Assembly: GCF_900141755.1 (NCBI RefSeq)
Contig: NZ_LT670844.1
Span: forward strand, 6,482,501 to 6,546,500
Source: Bradyrhizobium lablabi
GTDB lineage: Bacteria > Pseudomonadota > Alphaproteobacteria > Rhizobiales > Xanthobacteraceae
Direction of reading: 5' to 3'
DNA length: 64,000 bases
Positions 7,458-15,697 of this stretch are shown here, in pieces (positions within the stretch are counted from its first letter, which is position 1; each line of letters starts with the position of its first letter). Made by a program: the position numbers and the translations under genes. Below the pieces are notes generated by a model. That model made no database searches. It was given only the letters and a program-made list of their open reading frames with translations, and was not told where the DNA came from.

Positions 7458-8467
7458 AGATCGGTAGTATCGACCTTGCCGAACGGCCGTTTCTGATCGC
7501 CGAGATTGGAAACAATCACGAAGGCAATCCGGATCTTGCGGTGAAGCTTGTCGACGCGGCGGTCGCGGCGGGCGCCGATGCCGTCAAGGTGCAGTTGATC
7601 AATCCCTTGCGGCTCGTCAACAGGTCGGAAGCGCAGCGCATCGCGCAATTGTCGCGGTTCAAGCTGGAACGCGATGTGTTTCTGGAACTGGCGCGGCGAG
7701 TGCGGGAACGCGGTGCGCTGTTCATGGCGTCCGCATTCGATTGCGACACGCTCCAGGACTGGGCCGACGATCTCGACGCCGTCAAGATCGCCTCCGGCGA
7801 TCTCGACTTCGATCCGATGCTGCGGGTGGCCGCGAAGTGCGGCAAGCCTGTGGTGTTGTCGACGGGGATGTCGACGCTGCCCGAGATCGAGCGAGCGGTC
7901 TCCGTGTTTTCCGCGGCGCTGCCTCCCGGCGTGGCGGCGAAAGATCGCCTCGCGGTATTGCACTGCGTCAGCCTCTATCCCACGCCGCTTGCGCTCGCCA
8001 ACCTTTCGGCGATCGCGGAGTTGCGTGACCGGCTCGGTCTAACCATCGGTTACTCCGACCACACGCTCGGTGTAACCGCTGCGACCATAGCACTCGGGCT
8101 CGGCGCCCGAGTAATCGAAAAACATTTCACGCTCGACAAGGCCTATTCCGAGTTCCGCGATCATGCCTTGTCGGCCGAGCCGGAGGAATTTGCCGTCCTT
8201 GCCGAGGCGGCTCGTTCCTTCAAGGATATTCTGGGACGCGGATTTGTCGGCGGCGAGCTGGCCGATGCGGCGACCCGCGCGGTTGCACGGCGCGGCATCG
8301 TCGCGGCCCGCGAAATTGCCGCGGGAGCAACCATCACAGCCATCGACCTCGACTATGTCCGCCCGGCGACTGGTTTTCCGCCGTCGGCCGCCGAACGGGT
8401 GATCGGCCGGCAAGCGCGCAAGCCGCTCGCCCTTCACCAGGTCATCCGCGAGGAAGATCTCGCGTGA
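7454..8467 (+). CDS. NeuB/SpsE-family nonulosonate synthase
   Basis: 337 residues. The TIM-barrel NeuB domain (~1-260) starts FLIAEIGNNHEGNPDLA and has VKIASGDLD and IGYSDHTLG, all standard for sialate, legionaminate and pseudaminate synthases. The last ~60 residues form a SAF/antifreeze-like domain (RGIVAAREIAAGATIT). Such enzymes condense phosphoenolpyruvate with a six-carbon amino sugar to give a nine-carbon acidic sugar. The start overlaps the GNAT gene by ATGA. Which six-carbon sugar is used is not known; no NeuC-type hydrolysing epimerase is visible in this operon. Confidence 0.9.
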   Translation: MKIGSIDLAERPFLIAEIGNNHEGNPDLAVKLVDAAVAAGADAVKVQLINPLRLVNRSEAQRIAQLSRFKLERDVFLELARRVRERGALFMASAFDCDTLQDWADDLDAVKIASGDLDFDPMLRVAAKCGKPVVLSTGMSTLPEIERAVSVFSAALPPGVAAKDRLAVLHCVSLYPTPLALANLSAIAELRDRLGLTIGYSDHTLGVTAATIALGLGARVIEKHFTLDKAYSEFRDHALSAEPEEFAVLAEAARSFKDILGRGFVGGELADAATRAVARRGIVAAREIAAGATITAIDLDYVRPATGFPPSAAERVIGRQARKPLALHQVIREEDLA

Positions 8468-8500
8468 TGCATCCCTATCGCGGCTCGCTAACCTAACATC

Positions 8501-10336
8501 ATGTGCGGAATTGCCGGATATCAGGGTCGGTCACCGCTCGCACGGGAGCGCATCGACGCTTGCCTCGCGCTGATGAGCCGCCGGGGGCCGGATCATCGCG
8601 AGGCGCGTCAATGGCAGACGGCGTCGGGAACTCACACCGTCCTGCTGCACAGCCGGCTGTCGATCATCGATCTCGATCCGCGCGCCAACCAGCCTATGGG
8701 CTTCGAACGCTCTTGGATTTCGCTGAACGGCGAAATCTATAATTTCCTGGAGCGCCGCTCTGAACTCGAGGCCGCCGGCGTGGCGCTGAATACCCGGTCC
8801 GACACTGAAGTGCTGCTGGCGTCGATCAGTCGCTTTGGCTGGGAAGTGCTGGATAAATGCGAGGGCATGTGGGCGTTCGCGCTGTATCACGAGGCGAGCG
8901 GGCGGCTGACCCTGTCGCGCGACCGGTTCGGAGAGAAGCCGCTCTACTACTTTGTGACCGAGGACGGCATCTACTTTGCATCCGAAATCAAGTTCATCGC
9001 CGCACTCATCGGCCGGAAGCTCGCCGTCAACCACGACCACCTGTGGCGTTACCTCGTCAATGGGTACAAGGCGCTTTACAAGAACAGTGCGCATGCATTC
9101 TTTCAGGGTATCCGCGAGGTAAAATCAGGCGCAAATCTGGTCTGCGAGCGCGGTGATATCGTCTCGGAGCGGCGCTACTGGCGGCCTGCGACCGCGATCG
9201 ACGACGATATGACCTTTGCCGAGGCGGTAAGCGGTGCGAAAGAGCGGCTGATTCGTTCGGTGGAACTGCGACTGCGGGCCGACGTGCCGCTGGCGTTCTG
9301 CATGAGCGGCGGCGTCGATTCCAACGCGCTCATAAGCATCGCCAAGCGCGTGTTCGGCTACGACGTGCACGGATTTACCATCGTCAACACCGATGCGCGC
9401 TATGAAGAGGCCGACATGGTTGACCTCGCGGTGCGCGAACTCGGCGTGCGTCATACCGCTGTTCCCGTGATGACCGACGGTTTTCTGCCCGGGTTGCGCG
9501 CGCTGGTGCGCCAACACGATGCCCCGGTCTATACCATCACTTACTATGCGCAGTGGATGCTGCAGAAGGCGATCGCGGATTCAAATTATCGCATCTCCAT
9601 CAGCGGCACGGCCGCCGATGAATTGTTCAGCGGCTATTACGATCATCACCTTGCCTACTTGCAGGAAATCAAGGGCGACAAGGCGCATCACGCCTCCTCC
9701 CTCGCGTCATGGCAAAAGCACGTCAAGCCGATGGTTCGCAATCCCCACCTCGGCAATCCGGATTTGTTTGTCGACGATCCGGAATTCCGCGATCATATCT
9801 ATCTCGATGCCGAGGAGTTCAGCCGGTTCTTGACGGTTCCCTGGAGCGAACCATTCGGCGAGACCAACTACAGCAACCGCCTGCTGCGCAACCGCATGCT
9901 GAATGAGCTGTTCCACGAGGCGGTGCCGGTGATCCTGCACGAGGACGATCTGAACGCGATGTATTTTTCGGTCGAGAACCGCTCGCCGTTCCTCGACCGC
10001 GACCTGTTCGAGTTCTGCAACAGCATTCCGACCCGGCATCTGATCAACGACGGAAAAGCCAAGGCGATCCTGCGGGAATCGGTGCGTGGGATCGCGCCCG
10101 ACGGCATCATCGATAACCCGCGCAAGGTCGGCTTCAACGCCCCGATCCTCGATTATCTCGACGTCCGCGATCCGGACGTGCGCAACTATCTGTTGGATGA
10201 CAGTCCGATCTACGACTACGTGCGCAAAGACCGGATCGAGCAGCTGATCGGCGCGTCCGATTTGCCGAACAGCCAGAGCAAATTCCTGTTCTACTTCCTG
10301 AACAGCAAGATATTCCTTGAAGAGTTTGCCGCGTGA
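8501..10336 (+). CDS. asnB: AsnB-type glutamine-dependent amidotransferase
   Basis: 611 residues. MCGIAGYQG at the N-terminus exposes the catalytic Cys2 of class II glutamine amidotransferases, with SRRGPDHR and LNGEIYNF further on. The synthetase domain has the ATP pyrophosphatase loop FCMSGGVDSN (~270) and a C-terminal active-site region DRSPFLDRD-like (ENRSPFLDRDL). Free asparagine is one possible product, but its place directly before a WbpG/PseA-type amidotransferase suggests that it amidates or aminates a sugar acid, or supplies ammonia to its neighbour. The downstream ATG shares one base with its stop (TGATG). Confidence 0.88.
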   Translation: MCGIAGYQGRSPLARERIDACLALMSRRGPDHREARQWQTASGTHTVLLHSRLSIIDLDPRANQPMGFERSWISLNGEIYNFLERRSELEAAGVALNTRSDTEVLLASISRFGWEVLDKCEGMWAFALYHEASGRLTLSRDRFGEKPLYYFVTEDGIYFASEIKFIAALIGRKLAVNHDHLWRYLVNGYKALYKNSAHAFFQGIREVKSGANLVCERGDIVSERRYWRPATAIDDDMTFAEAVSGAKERLIRSVELRLRADVPLAFCMSGGVDSNALISIAKRVFGYDVHGFTIVNTDARYEEADMVDLAVRELGVRHTAVPVMTDGFLPGLRALVRQHDAPVYTITYYAQWMLQKAIADSNYRISISGTAADELFSGYYDHHLAYLQEIKGDKAHHASSLASWQKHVKPMVRNPHLGNPDLFVDDPEFRDHIYLDAEEFSRFLTVPWSEPFGETNYSNRLLRNRMLNELFHEAVPVILHEDDLNAMYFSVENRSPFLDRDLFEFCNSIPTRHLINDGKAKAILRESVRGIAPDGIIDNPRKVGFNAPILDYLDVRDPDVRNYLLDDSPIYDYVRKDRIEQLIGASDLPNSQSKFLFYFLNSKIFLEEFAA

Positions 10337-11490
10337 TGCGCTACTGCAGCCAATGCATTCTGCCGGACACGCGCCCCAATCTGGTGATCGGGCCGGATGG
10401 GGTGTGCAACGCCTGCCGGTCGCACGGCACGAAAGCGGACATCGATTGGGACGCGCGCAAGCGGGCGTTCGAAGCTGTTGTCGCGCGGGCCAAGGCTCAC
10501 GCCAAGTCCCGCAGCACCGGCTACGATTGTCTCATTCCGGTCAGCGGCGGAAAAGACAGCACGTGGCAGGTCGTGAAGTGTCTCGAAGCCGGCCTTAATC
10601 CGCTCGCGGTCACGTGGAAGACACCTGGCCGCACCGATATTGGTCAGCGCAACCTCGACAATCTGGTTGCGCTCGGCGTCGATCACGTCGACTACCAGAT
10701 CAATCCGAAGGTCGAGCGGAGATTCATGCTGGACGCGCTGGAGCGTTTCGGCTCGACGGCCGTTCCGATGCACATGGCGATCTTCGCGATCCCGGCGAAG
10801 CTTGCCGTCAAGTTCGGAATTCCGCTGGTGGTCTGGGGCGAGAATTCTGCGTTTGAATATGGCGGGCGGGACGAGGAGCGAACCGGTTTCAAGCTCGATG
10901 CGGCGTGGCTGCAGCGTCACGGCGTGACCCACGGCACCTCGGCAAGAGACTGGATTTCGGATCGCCTGACCGAACGGGAACTGACACCCTATTTCGGGCC
11001 GGGCGAAGCGGAGCTCGATGCCGCCGGCGTTCTGGCGATCTTCCTCGGCTACTACCTGGAATGGGATCCCGAAACCACGCGTCGGATCGCCGCCGAACAC
11101 GGCTTTGTCGCCAACCGGCAAGGCCCCCGGACCGGGCTATACGACTATGCCGACATCGACGACGACTTCATCTCGATTCATCACTGGCTGAAATGGTACA
11201 AGTTCGGCTTTACCCGGCTGTTCGACAATCTTTCGCTGGAAATCCGCAATGGCCGAATGACGCGTGAGCAGGCCGTCGCGACTGTCCGCGCACGCGGCGA
11301 CGAAACGCCGTGTCAAGACATCGCAAAGCTGTGCGAGTTTCTCGGCATTTCGTCGCAGCGGTTTTTCGAGATCGCGGAAACGTTCCGCAACCGCGACATC
11401 TGGGCCCACGATGGCGGGGAGTGGAAAATGCCGGGCTTTCTCGTTCCGGAGTGGGACTGGAACGATAGCGGGCAGAAGCTGAGCGCATGA
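10336..11490 (+). CDS. WbpG/PseA-family N-acetyl sugar amidotransferase
   Basis: 384 residues. The N-terminus has four cysteines in CxxC pairs (C4, C7, C24, C27; YCSQCILPDTRP and CNAC), then an ATP pyrophosphatase loop SGGKDS at ~70-75. This is the family that converts an N-acetyl group of a surface sugar into acetamidino, known from Pseudomonas O-antigen and Campylobacter flagellin glycans. In Pseudomonas WbpG works with HisH and HisF homologues for ammonia; neither is present here, while AsnB lies directly upstream. I use ATG 10336 (TGATG) rather than the GTG 3 bp earlier. The 3' end overlaps the next small gene by ATGA. Confidence 0.88.
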   Translation: MRYCSQCILPDTRPNLVIGPDGVCNACRSHGTKADIDWDARKRAFEAVVARAKAHAKSRSTGYDCLIPVSGGKDSTWQVVKCLEAGLNPLAVTWKTPGRTDIGQRNLDNLVALGVDHVDYQINPKVERRFMLDALERFGSTAVPMHMAIFAIPAKLAVKFGIPLVVWGENSAFEYGGRDEERTGFKLDAAWLQRHGVTHGTSARDWISDRLTERELTPYFGPGEAELDAAGVLAIFLGYYLEWDPETTRRIAAEHGFVANRQGPRTGLYDYADIDDDFISIHHWLKWYKFGFTRLFDNLSLEIRNGRMTREQAVATVRARGDETPCQDIAKLCEFLGISSQRFFEIAETFRNRDIWAHDGGEWKMPGFLVPEWDWNDSGQKLSA

Positions 11491-11870
11491 AGTTCGAACC
11501 GAAGAATCCGCCGCGGGAATTTGAAGTCGGCTACGACATCAAGGGCGTCATTCGCGACTGCGGTTCGATGCGGCTGGCGCCCGACGAGCAGGTCACGTTT
11601 CTGACCGAGGATGGCGGCGAATACGACCTCACGCGCAAGGACTGGGGATTTTATGCGACGCCGTCGCTCAACGGACGGCTGGCGGGTTTCAACCTGCGTG
11701 CGGTGCTGGTGAAAAATCGCGTGGAGCGATATTTTGTTCTCTTGGTCGAGCGTGGCAAGGAAGAGGCGTTCGATCGCTACATTCGCCAGGAGCCGTTGAA
11801 GATCGTTGCATGGCTGGACTCGCTCGAGGCGCTGCAGGCCCTCGAAACTGCGCTGGAGCGGCGGTCGTGA
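11487..11870 (+). CDS. Small protein of unknown function coupled to the amidotransferase
   Basis: 127 residues, not recognised. It is soluble, has no signal peptide or membrane helix, and looks like an alpha/beta protein with beta-rich middle (DEQVTFLTEDGGEYDLTRK, then YATPSLNGRLAGF) and a charged helical C-terminus. It overlaps the upstream amidotransferase by ATGA and the downstream methyltransferase by GTGA, so translation is tightly coupled and a partner role in the amidotransferase step is plausible. No catalytic motif stands out. Confidence 0.75.
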   Translation: MKFEPKNPPREFEVGYDIKGVIRDCGSMRLAPDEQVTFLTEDGGEYDLTRKDWGFYATPSLNGRLAGFNLRAVLVKNRVERYFVLLVERGKEEAFDRYIRQEPLKIVAWLDSLEALQALETALERRS

Positions 11871-12700
11871 GCAGCCTGCGTCCCGCGGCCTGTCCGATAT
11901 CAGGTGAAACGCAGTCGCGCCTGGTGTTTTCCTACGACGCGCCGCCATCGGGAGAGATCGGTTTTCGCCGCCCGCCGGGCGAGCCTTATCACCGGGAAGT
12001 CTGGCAGTTCGTCCGGTCAAACCATTTTGTCTCGCGCCACGCGATGACGGTGCAGACCGACTACGGCGGCGACTATGTCAACGCGACCTATGGCAACGAC
12101 GCCGGCTTAAGGGCTGCGTTCGAGCGCGTGATCGCGCTGCCGCCGGAGCGTTCCGACAACGCCGGCAGGATCGCCCGCATTCGCTCGTTCGCTGCAAGCC
12201 ATTTCGGCGCGGAAAAAAATGTGCGCTTGCTCGATGTCGGCGCGGGGCTTGGCGTGTTTCCGTACGCGGTGAAGCAAGCAGGCTGGCAATGCACGGCGAT
12301 CGATCCCGACGAACGGGCTGTGGCGCATATGAGGGCCGGCGTCGGCGTCGATGCGATGCTCGGCGATTTCATGAGCCTTGACGCCGCGGGGCAGTTCGAG
12401 ATTGTCACCTTCAACAAGGTCCTCGAACATGTCCAGGATCCCGTCGGCATGCTGCGGCGGGCACGGCAGTTCGTGGCGCCCGGCGGCTTTGTCTATCTTG
12501 AACTGCCGGACGGCGAAGCCGCGGCAGAAGCAGGCGAGGGACGAGAGGAGTTCTTTGTCGAGCACCTGCATATTTTCAGCTTCGTATCGATCGCGATGCT
12601 CGCCGACCGGGCCGGCTTCCGGCCGATCGTGGTCGAGCGGCTGCAGGAGCCGAGCACCAAGTTTACCCTGCGGGCGTTTCTTGTTCCATCTTCACGATAA
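11867..12700 (+). CDS. Class I SAM-dependent methyltransferase
   Basis: 277 residues from GTG 11867, which overlaps the preceding stop as GTGA; the frame is open further upstream but only inside the previous gene. Motif I is VRLLDVGAGLGVFPYAVK (~118-135), followed by an acidic AIDPDE and a post-motif FNKVLEHVQDPVGML, typical of Methyltransf_11/23 enzymes. An N-terminal ~100-residue extension containing HREVWQFVRSNHF resembles sugar C- or O-methyltransferases of LPS loci. Substrate unknown. It is the last gene of the tightly overlapping first operon. Confidence 0.82.
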   Translation: MSSLRPAACPISGETQSRLVFSYDAPPSGEIGFRRPPGEPYHREVWQFVRSNHFVSRHAMTVQTDYGGDYVNATYGNDAGLRAAFERVIALPPERSDNAGRIARIRSFAASHFGAEKNVRLLDVGAGLGVFPYAVKQAGWQCTAIDPDERAVAHMRAGVGVDAMLGDFMSLDAAGQFEIVTFNKVLEHVQDPVGMLRRARQFVAPGGFVYLELPDGEAAAEAGEGREEFFVEHLHIFSFVSIAMLADRAGFRPIVVERLQEPSTKFTLRAFLVPSSR

Positions 12701-12721
12701 ATATCCAGTTAGCGAGTTTCA

Positions 12722-13798
12722 ATGACAGCATCCAATCGCGAGCGAGAGCACGAAGACGTCTACGGAAAGAGCTTCGCTCTCTATGACCGCGAACAGATGA
12801 CGCAATTTACCGGCTTCTTTGAGAAACGGCTGCTTGCCAACGGTCTCGACGGAGAGAGTCTGTTCAAGGGGAAGCGGTGTCTCGACGCTGGCTGCGGAAA
12901 CGGGCGGGGCTCGCTTCTAATGCTTAAGAATGGCGCAGCTCACGTCACAGCTCTGGATATCAGCCAAGAGAATTTGCGAAGCGTCGATCGCAACCTGAAG
13001 AGTTTTGGTTATTCGAATTTCGAGTGCAGACAAACCAGTCTTGAGAAGATTGCCATCCCCGATCAGTGCTTCGATTTTGTCTGGTGCAATGGCGTGTTGA
13101 TGCACACAGCCGAGCCCGATGCGTGCCTGCAAGAAATAGCTCGCGTTCTCAAGGTTGGAGGAAGATCCTGGATCTACGTTTACGGATCAAACGGACTGTA
13201 TTGGTATCTCATCAACCGCTTTCGCATGTGGTTTCGGGAATTCGACCCCCAAAGATTGCTCGATTGTTTGCAAATGATGAGCGTCGAGGTGCGATACATT
13301 GGGGAATATATGGACGATTGGAAGGTTCCTTATCTTCGCTCCTACACAGACTTGGACTTCTCTACACGATTGCGCGAAGTTGGTTTCGGCGACGTGGCTC
13401 GCCTGTGGCGCGGTGTTTCTTACGATACCTCAGAACGGTTGATGCGCTTCCCGAACGATCGGCCGTGGTTGGGGGAAGGCGATCTGAGATATCTGCTGAC
13501 CAAGACCGGCGTGGCGGGGTCTGCTGATGGTCAGCCACTCAGTAGTGACGAGCATGGTTCGAAACCGAACTTCGATCGGCTAATCCTCGAGAAACTCGAT
13601 GCGCCTTTGACCGATTTGGAAGCGGCGATCGGATCAAATGTAATCCTCGCGGCGTTACTTGCGTCAAATCTACAGCGCCGATTGCGAGACATGATGAGTG
13701 AAGAATGCCCACTGGATGTTGCGAGTTTCCTTAATTTCGTCAGATCAAATTGCGAAGCAGCGAAGATATTGACTGCTGCCGGATCGAGGGGCCGTTGA
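12722..13798 (+). CDS. SAM-dependent methyltransferase
   Basis: 358 residues. Motif I GKRCLDAGCGNGRGSLLML lies at ~49-67, followed by ALDIS and CNGVLMHTAEPD. The core is Methyltransf_11-like; the C-terminal ~130 residues have no recognised domain. Base composition is visibly AT-richer than in the preceding operon, and the next two genes share this, which suggests separate acquisition. ATG 12722 sits 22 bp after the previous stop. The methyl acceptor is probably a sugar of the surface polysaccharide, inferred from context. Confidence 0.78.
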   Translation: MTASNREREHEDVYGKSFALYDREQMTQFTGFFEKRLLANGLDGESLFKGKRCLDAGCGNGRGSLLMLKNGAAHVTALDISQENLRSVDRNLKSFGYSNFECRQTSLEKIAIPDQCFDFVWCNGVLMHTAEPDACLQEIARVLKVGGRSWIYVYGSNGLYWYLINRFRMWFREFDPQRLLDCLQMMSVEVRYIGEYMDDWKVPYLRSYTDLDFSTRLREVGFGDVARLWRGVSYDTSERLMRFPNDRPWLGEGDLRYLLTKTGVAGSADGQPLSSDEHGSKPNFDRLILEKLDAPLTDLEAAIGSNVILAALLASNLQRRLRDMMSEECPLDVASFLNFVRSNCEAAKILTAAGSRGR

Positions 13799-13812
13799 CT
13801 GTGTTCTGGTGG

Positions 13813-13829
13813 TCGCGCGTGACGCGCGA
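13813..13829 (+). other. Small hairpin in the gap before the capsule-type glycosyltransferase
   Basis: TCGCGCG (13813-13819) and CGCGCGA (13823-13829) pair around TGA in the 45-bp gap after the methyltransferase gene. It could attenuate transcription or protect the upstream message; no T tract is present. Confidence 0.4.
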
Positions 13830-13843
13830 ATGAGAAAATTGTT

Positions 13844-15598
13844 ATGCGTGTAATGTTTTTTGCGCCACACGCGGCCTTCTGGTATCACGCGTTTCCGGAG
13901 GCGCTCGTCGCAGAGGGGCTCATCCACAGAGGTCACGAAGTTCTTTACGTCACGTGCGATCGGGCGCTGGAGGATTTTTGTGTACCGATGGCCGCGAGCG
14001 GATTGACCGGAAAGAGCGACGCAATTTCCAAACGAGAAATCTGCGGCCAATGCATGCACAACGAAAAGCTAATTCGGGAAGAATTCGGCTTTGCGGGGCC
14101 TCGCCTTTCGGAGCTTCTCGATGCGGAAGCGGAAAAGGCTATCGAGGAAGTCCTTGCGAGTGTATCTCGCGATTCAGTGCTTGAGCTGTGCGTAGATGGT
14201 GTCGCTGTTGGGCGACTTGCCCTATACAATCTTCTCAATCGAAGAAAACGCATCCGACTCGATTTAGATGATGATGAATGGAATGAGTATTGGATTGAAC
14301 TAAAGAATCTTTTGCGTGTTTGGCAAGCGGCAGACAGGCTCTTTGCGAGCTTTCGGCCTGACCGTGTCGTTGTTTACAACTCGCTTTACCCGGTCAACAG
14401 GGTTGTGAGTAAATTCGCGGAGGTGAAAGGGATCCCGAGTTATTTTATGCATGCCGGTGGCGACTTATCGAGAAGACTGCAAACCTTGCTGATTGGGCGC
14501 GGCGACACTTTCACTTTCTATGAGAGCGCCTTGGAAAATTGGCCGAGATTTTCCAAAATTCCGTGCGTGCCTGAGGATTTGGCTAAGGTAACACGTCACT
14601 ACGCCCATATTTTCAAAGGTAAGAGTGTCTTCGGCTATTCTTCGGCAAATACTGGACTTGTCGACATCAGATCGCGCTTTCAGGTGGCACCGGAGCAAAA
14701 GCTTCTTCTCGCCACGATGAGCAGTCTTGACGAGGTTTTTTCCGCTCAAAGCATCGGCGCTTTTGATGGGTATGCGCCGCTATCCGCATTTGCGAATCAA
14801 ATCGAGTGGATAAGGTCGCTGGTCGACTACGTTTCGGAAAGGCGTGACCTGTTTTTGATAGTGCGCGTTCATCCTCGTGAATTTCCGAACCGACGGGACC
14901 AGGTGGTTTCCGAGCATGGCAAGCTACTTCGAGAGATGTTCGTTAATCTGCCGTCAAACATCAAGGTCAATTGGCCAGAAGATAAGCTTTCACTTTACGA
15001 TCTGGCTTGTGGAACAGACGTTGTTTTGAATGCGTGGTCGAGCGTCGGCAAAGAAATGGGTGTCCTTGGGATTCCGGTCGTTCTCTACAGCGGAAATTAC
15101 GTACTGTATCCAGCCGATATCAACGACGTTGCTACAACCGCGCCAGACTATTTCAAGAAGATAGAATGTGGCTTGCGCGACGGATGGTCATTCGAACGTG
15201 CGCGGCGTGCTTATAGATGGAGCGTATATGAATTCTGCCGCTGCGTCGTCGACATCGGCGATAGCTATCCGGTTCTTGAGAATCCGGATCGAAGCATTTT
15301 CGAGAAATTGATTGGGCGGGTTACCCGATACATTTCTAAGGACTACGAAAAACAACAGGATTTCCGTCGACGCCGCAAAACGTTGGCGGCGGAAGGCCAG
15401 ATCGATCGTCTCTTGGGATCTGGAGACGGGACGATTGTCGAGCACATGATGCCGGCGATCCCCGGGGCTGGATCATTGGAACGGGAGACGATCGCACTGC
15501 GTGGCGAGCTGAAAAAATTGGCGGCTGTGCTGTTCCCGGATCAAGCGTCGCGCTCTGGAAATCACCTCTACAAGATGCTGACTGGTTCCGCAGGTTAG
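13844..15598 (+). CDS. Capsule-type GT-B glycosyltransferase (putative)
   Basis: 584 residues. It starts MRVMFFAPHAAFWYHAFPEA with a GT-B-like first strand and helix; the second half has LFLIVRVHPREFPNR (~345-360) and KLSLYDLACGTDVVLNAWSS (~385-405), which resemble the donor-binding half of capsule polysaccharide and CDP-glycerol-type transferases. An internal CGQC pair near residue 67 and a long N-terminal domain are less usual. AT-richer than flanking genes. Preceded by a small hairpin (13813-13829). The transferase fold is likely; sugar and linkage are unknown. Confidence 0.65.
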   Translation: MRVMFFAPHAAFWYHAFPEALVAEGLIHRGHEVLYVTCDRALEDFCVPMAASGLTGKSDAISKREICGQCMHNEKLIREEFGFAGPRLSELLDAEAEKAIEEVLASVSRDSVLELCVDGVAVGRLALYNLLNRRKRIRLDLDDDEWNEYWIELKNLLRVWQAADRLFASFRPDRVVVYNSLYPVNRVVSKFAEVKGIPSYFMHAGGDLSRRLQTLLIGRGDTFTFYESALENWPRFSKIPCVPEDLAKVTRHYAHIFKGKSVFGYSSANTGLVDIRSRFQVAPEQKLLLATMSSLDEVFSAQSIGAFDGYAPLSAFANQIEWIRSLVDYVSERRDLFLIVRVHPREFPNRRDQVVSEHGKLLREMFVNLPSNIKVNWPEDKLSLYDLACGTDVVLNAWSSVGKEMGVLGIPVVLYSGNYVLYPADINDVATTAPDYFKKIECGLRDGWSFERARRAYRWSVYEFCRCVVDIGDSYPVLENPDRSIFEKLIGRVTRYISKDYEKQQDFRRRRKTLAAEGQIDRLLGSGDGTIVEHMMPAIPGAGSLERETIALRGELKKLAAVLFPDQASRSGNHLYKMLTGSAG

Positions 15599-15697
15599 AT
15601 CGCGGGTGGCCCACGCTGCCTGATGAGCTTGTGGACCCTGGGGTCTGTACGCAAGGCCTCGAAGATTTACGGCAATTGACATGGTTGGAGCGTTGAA

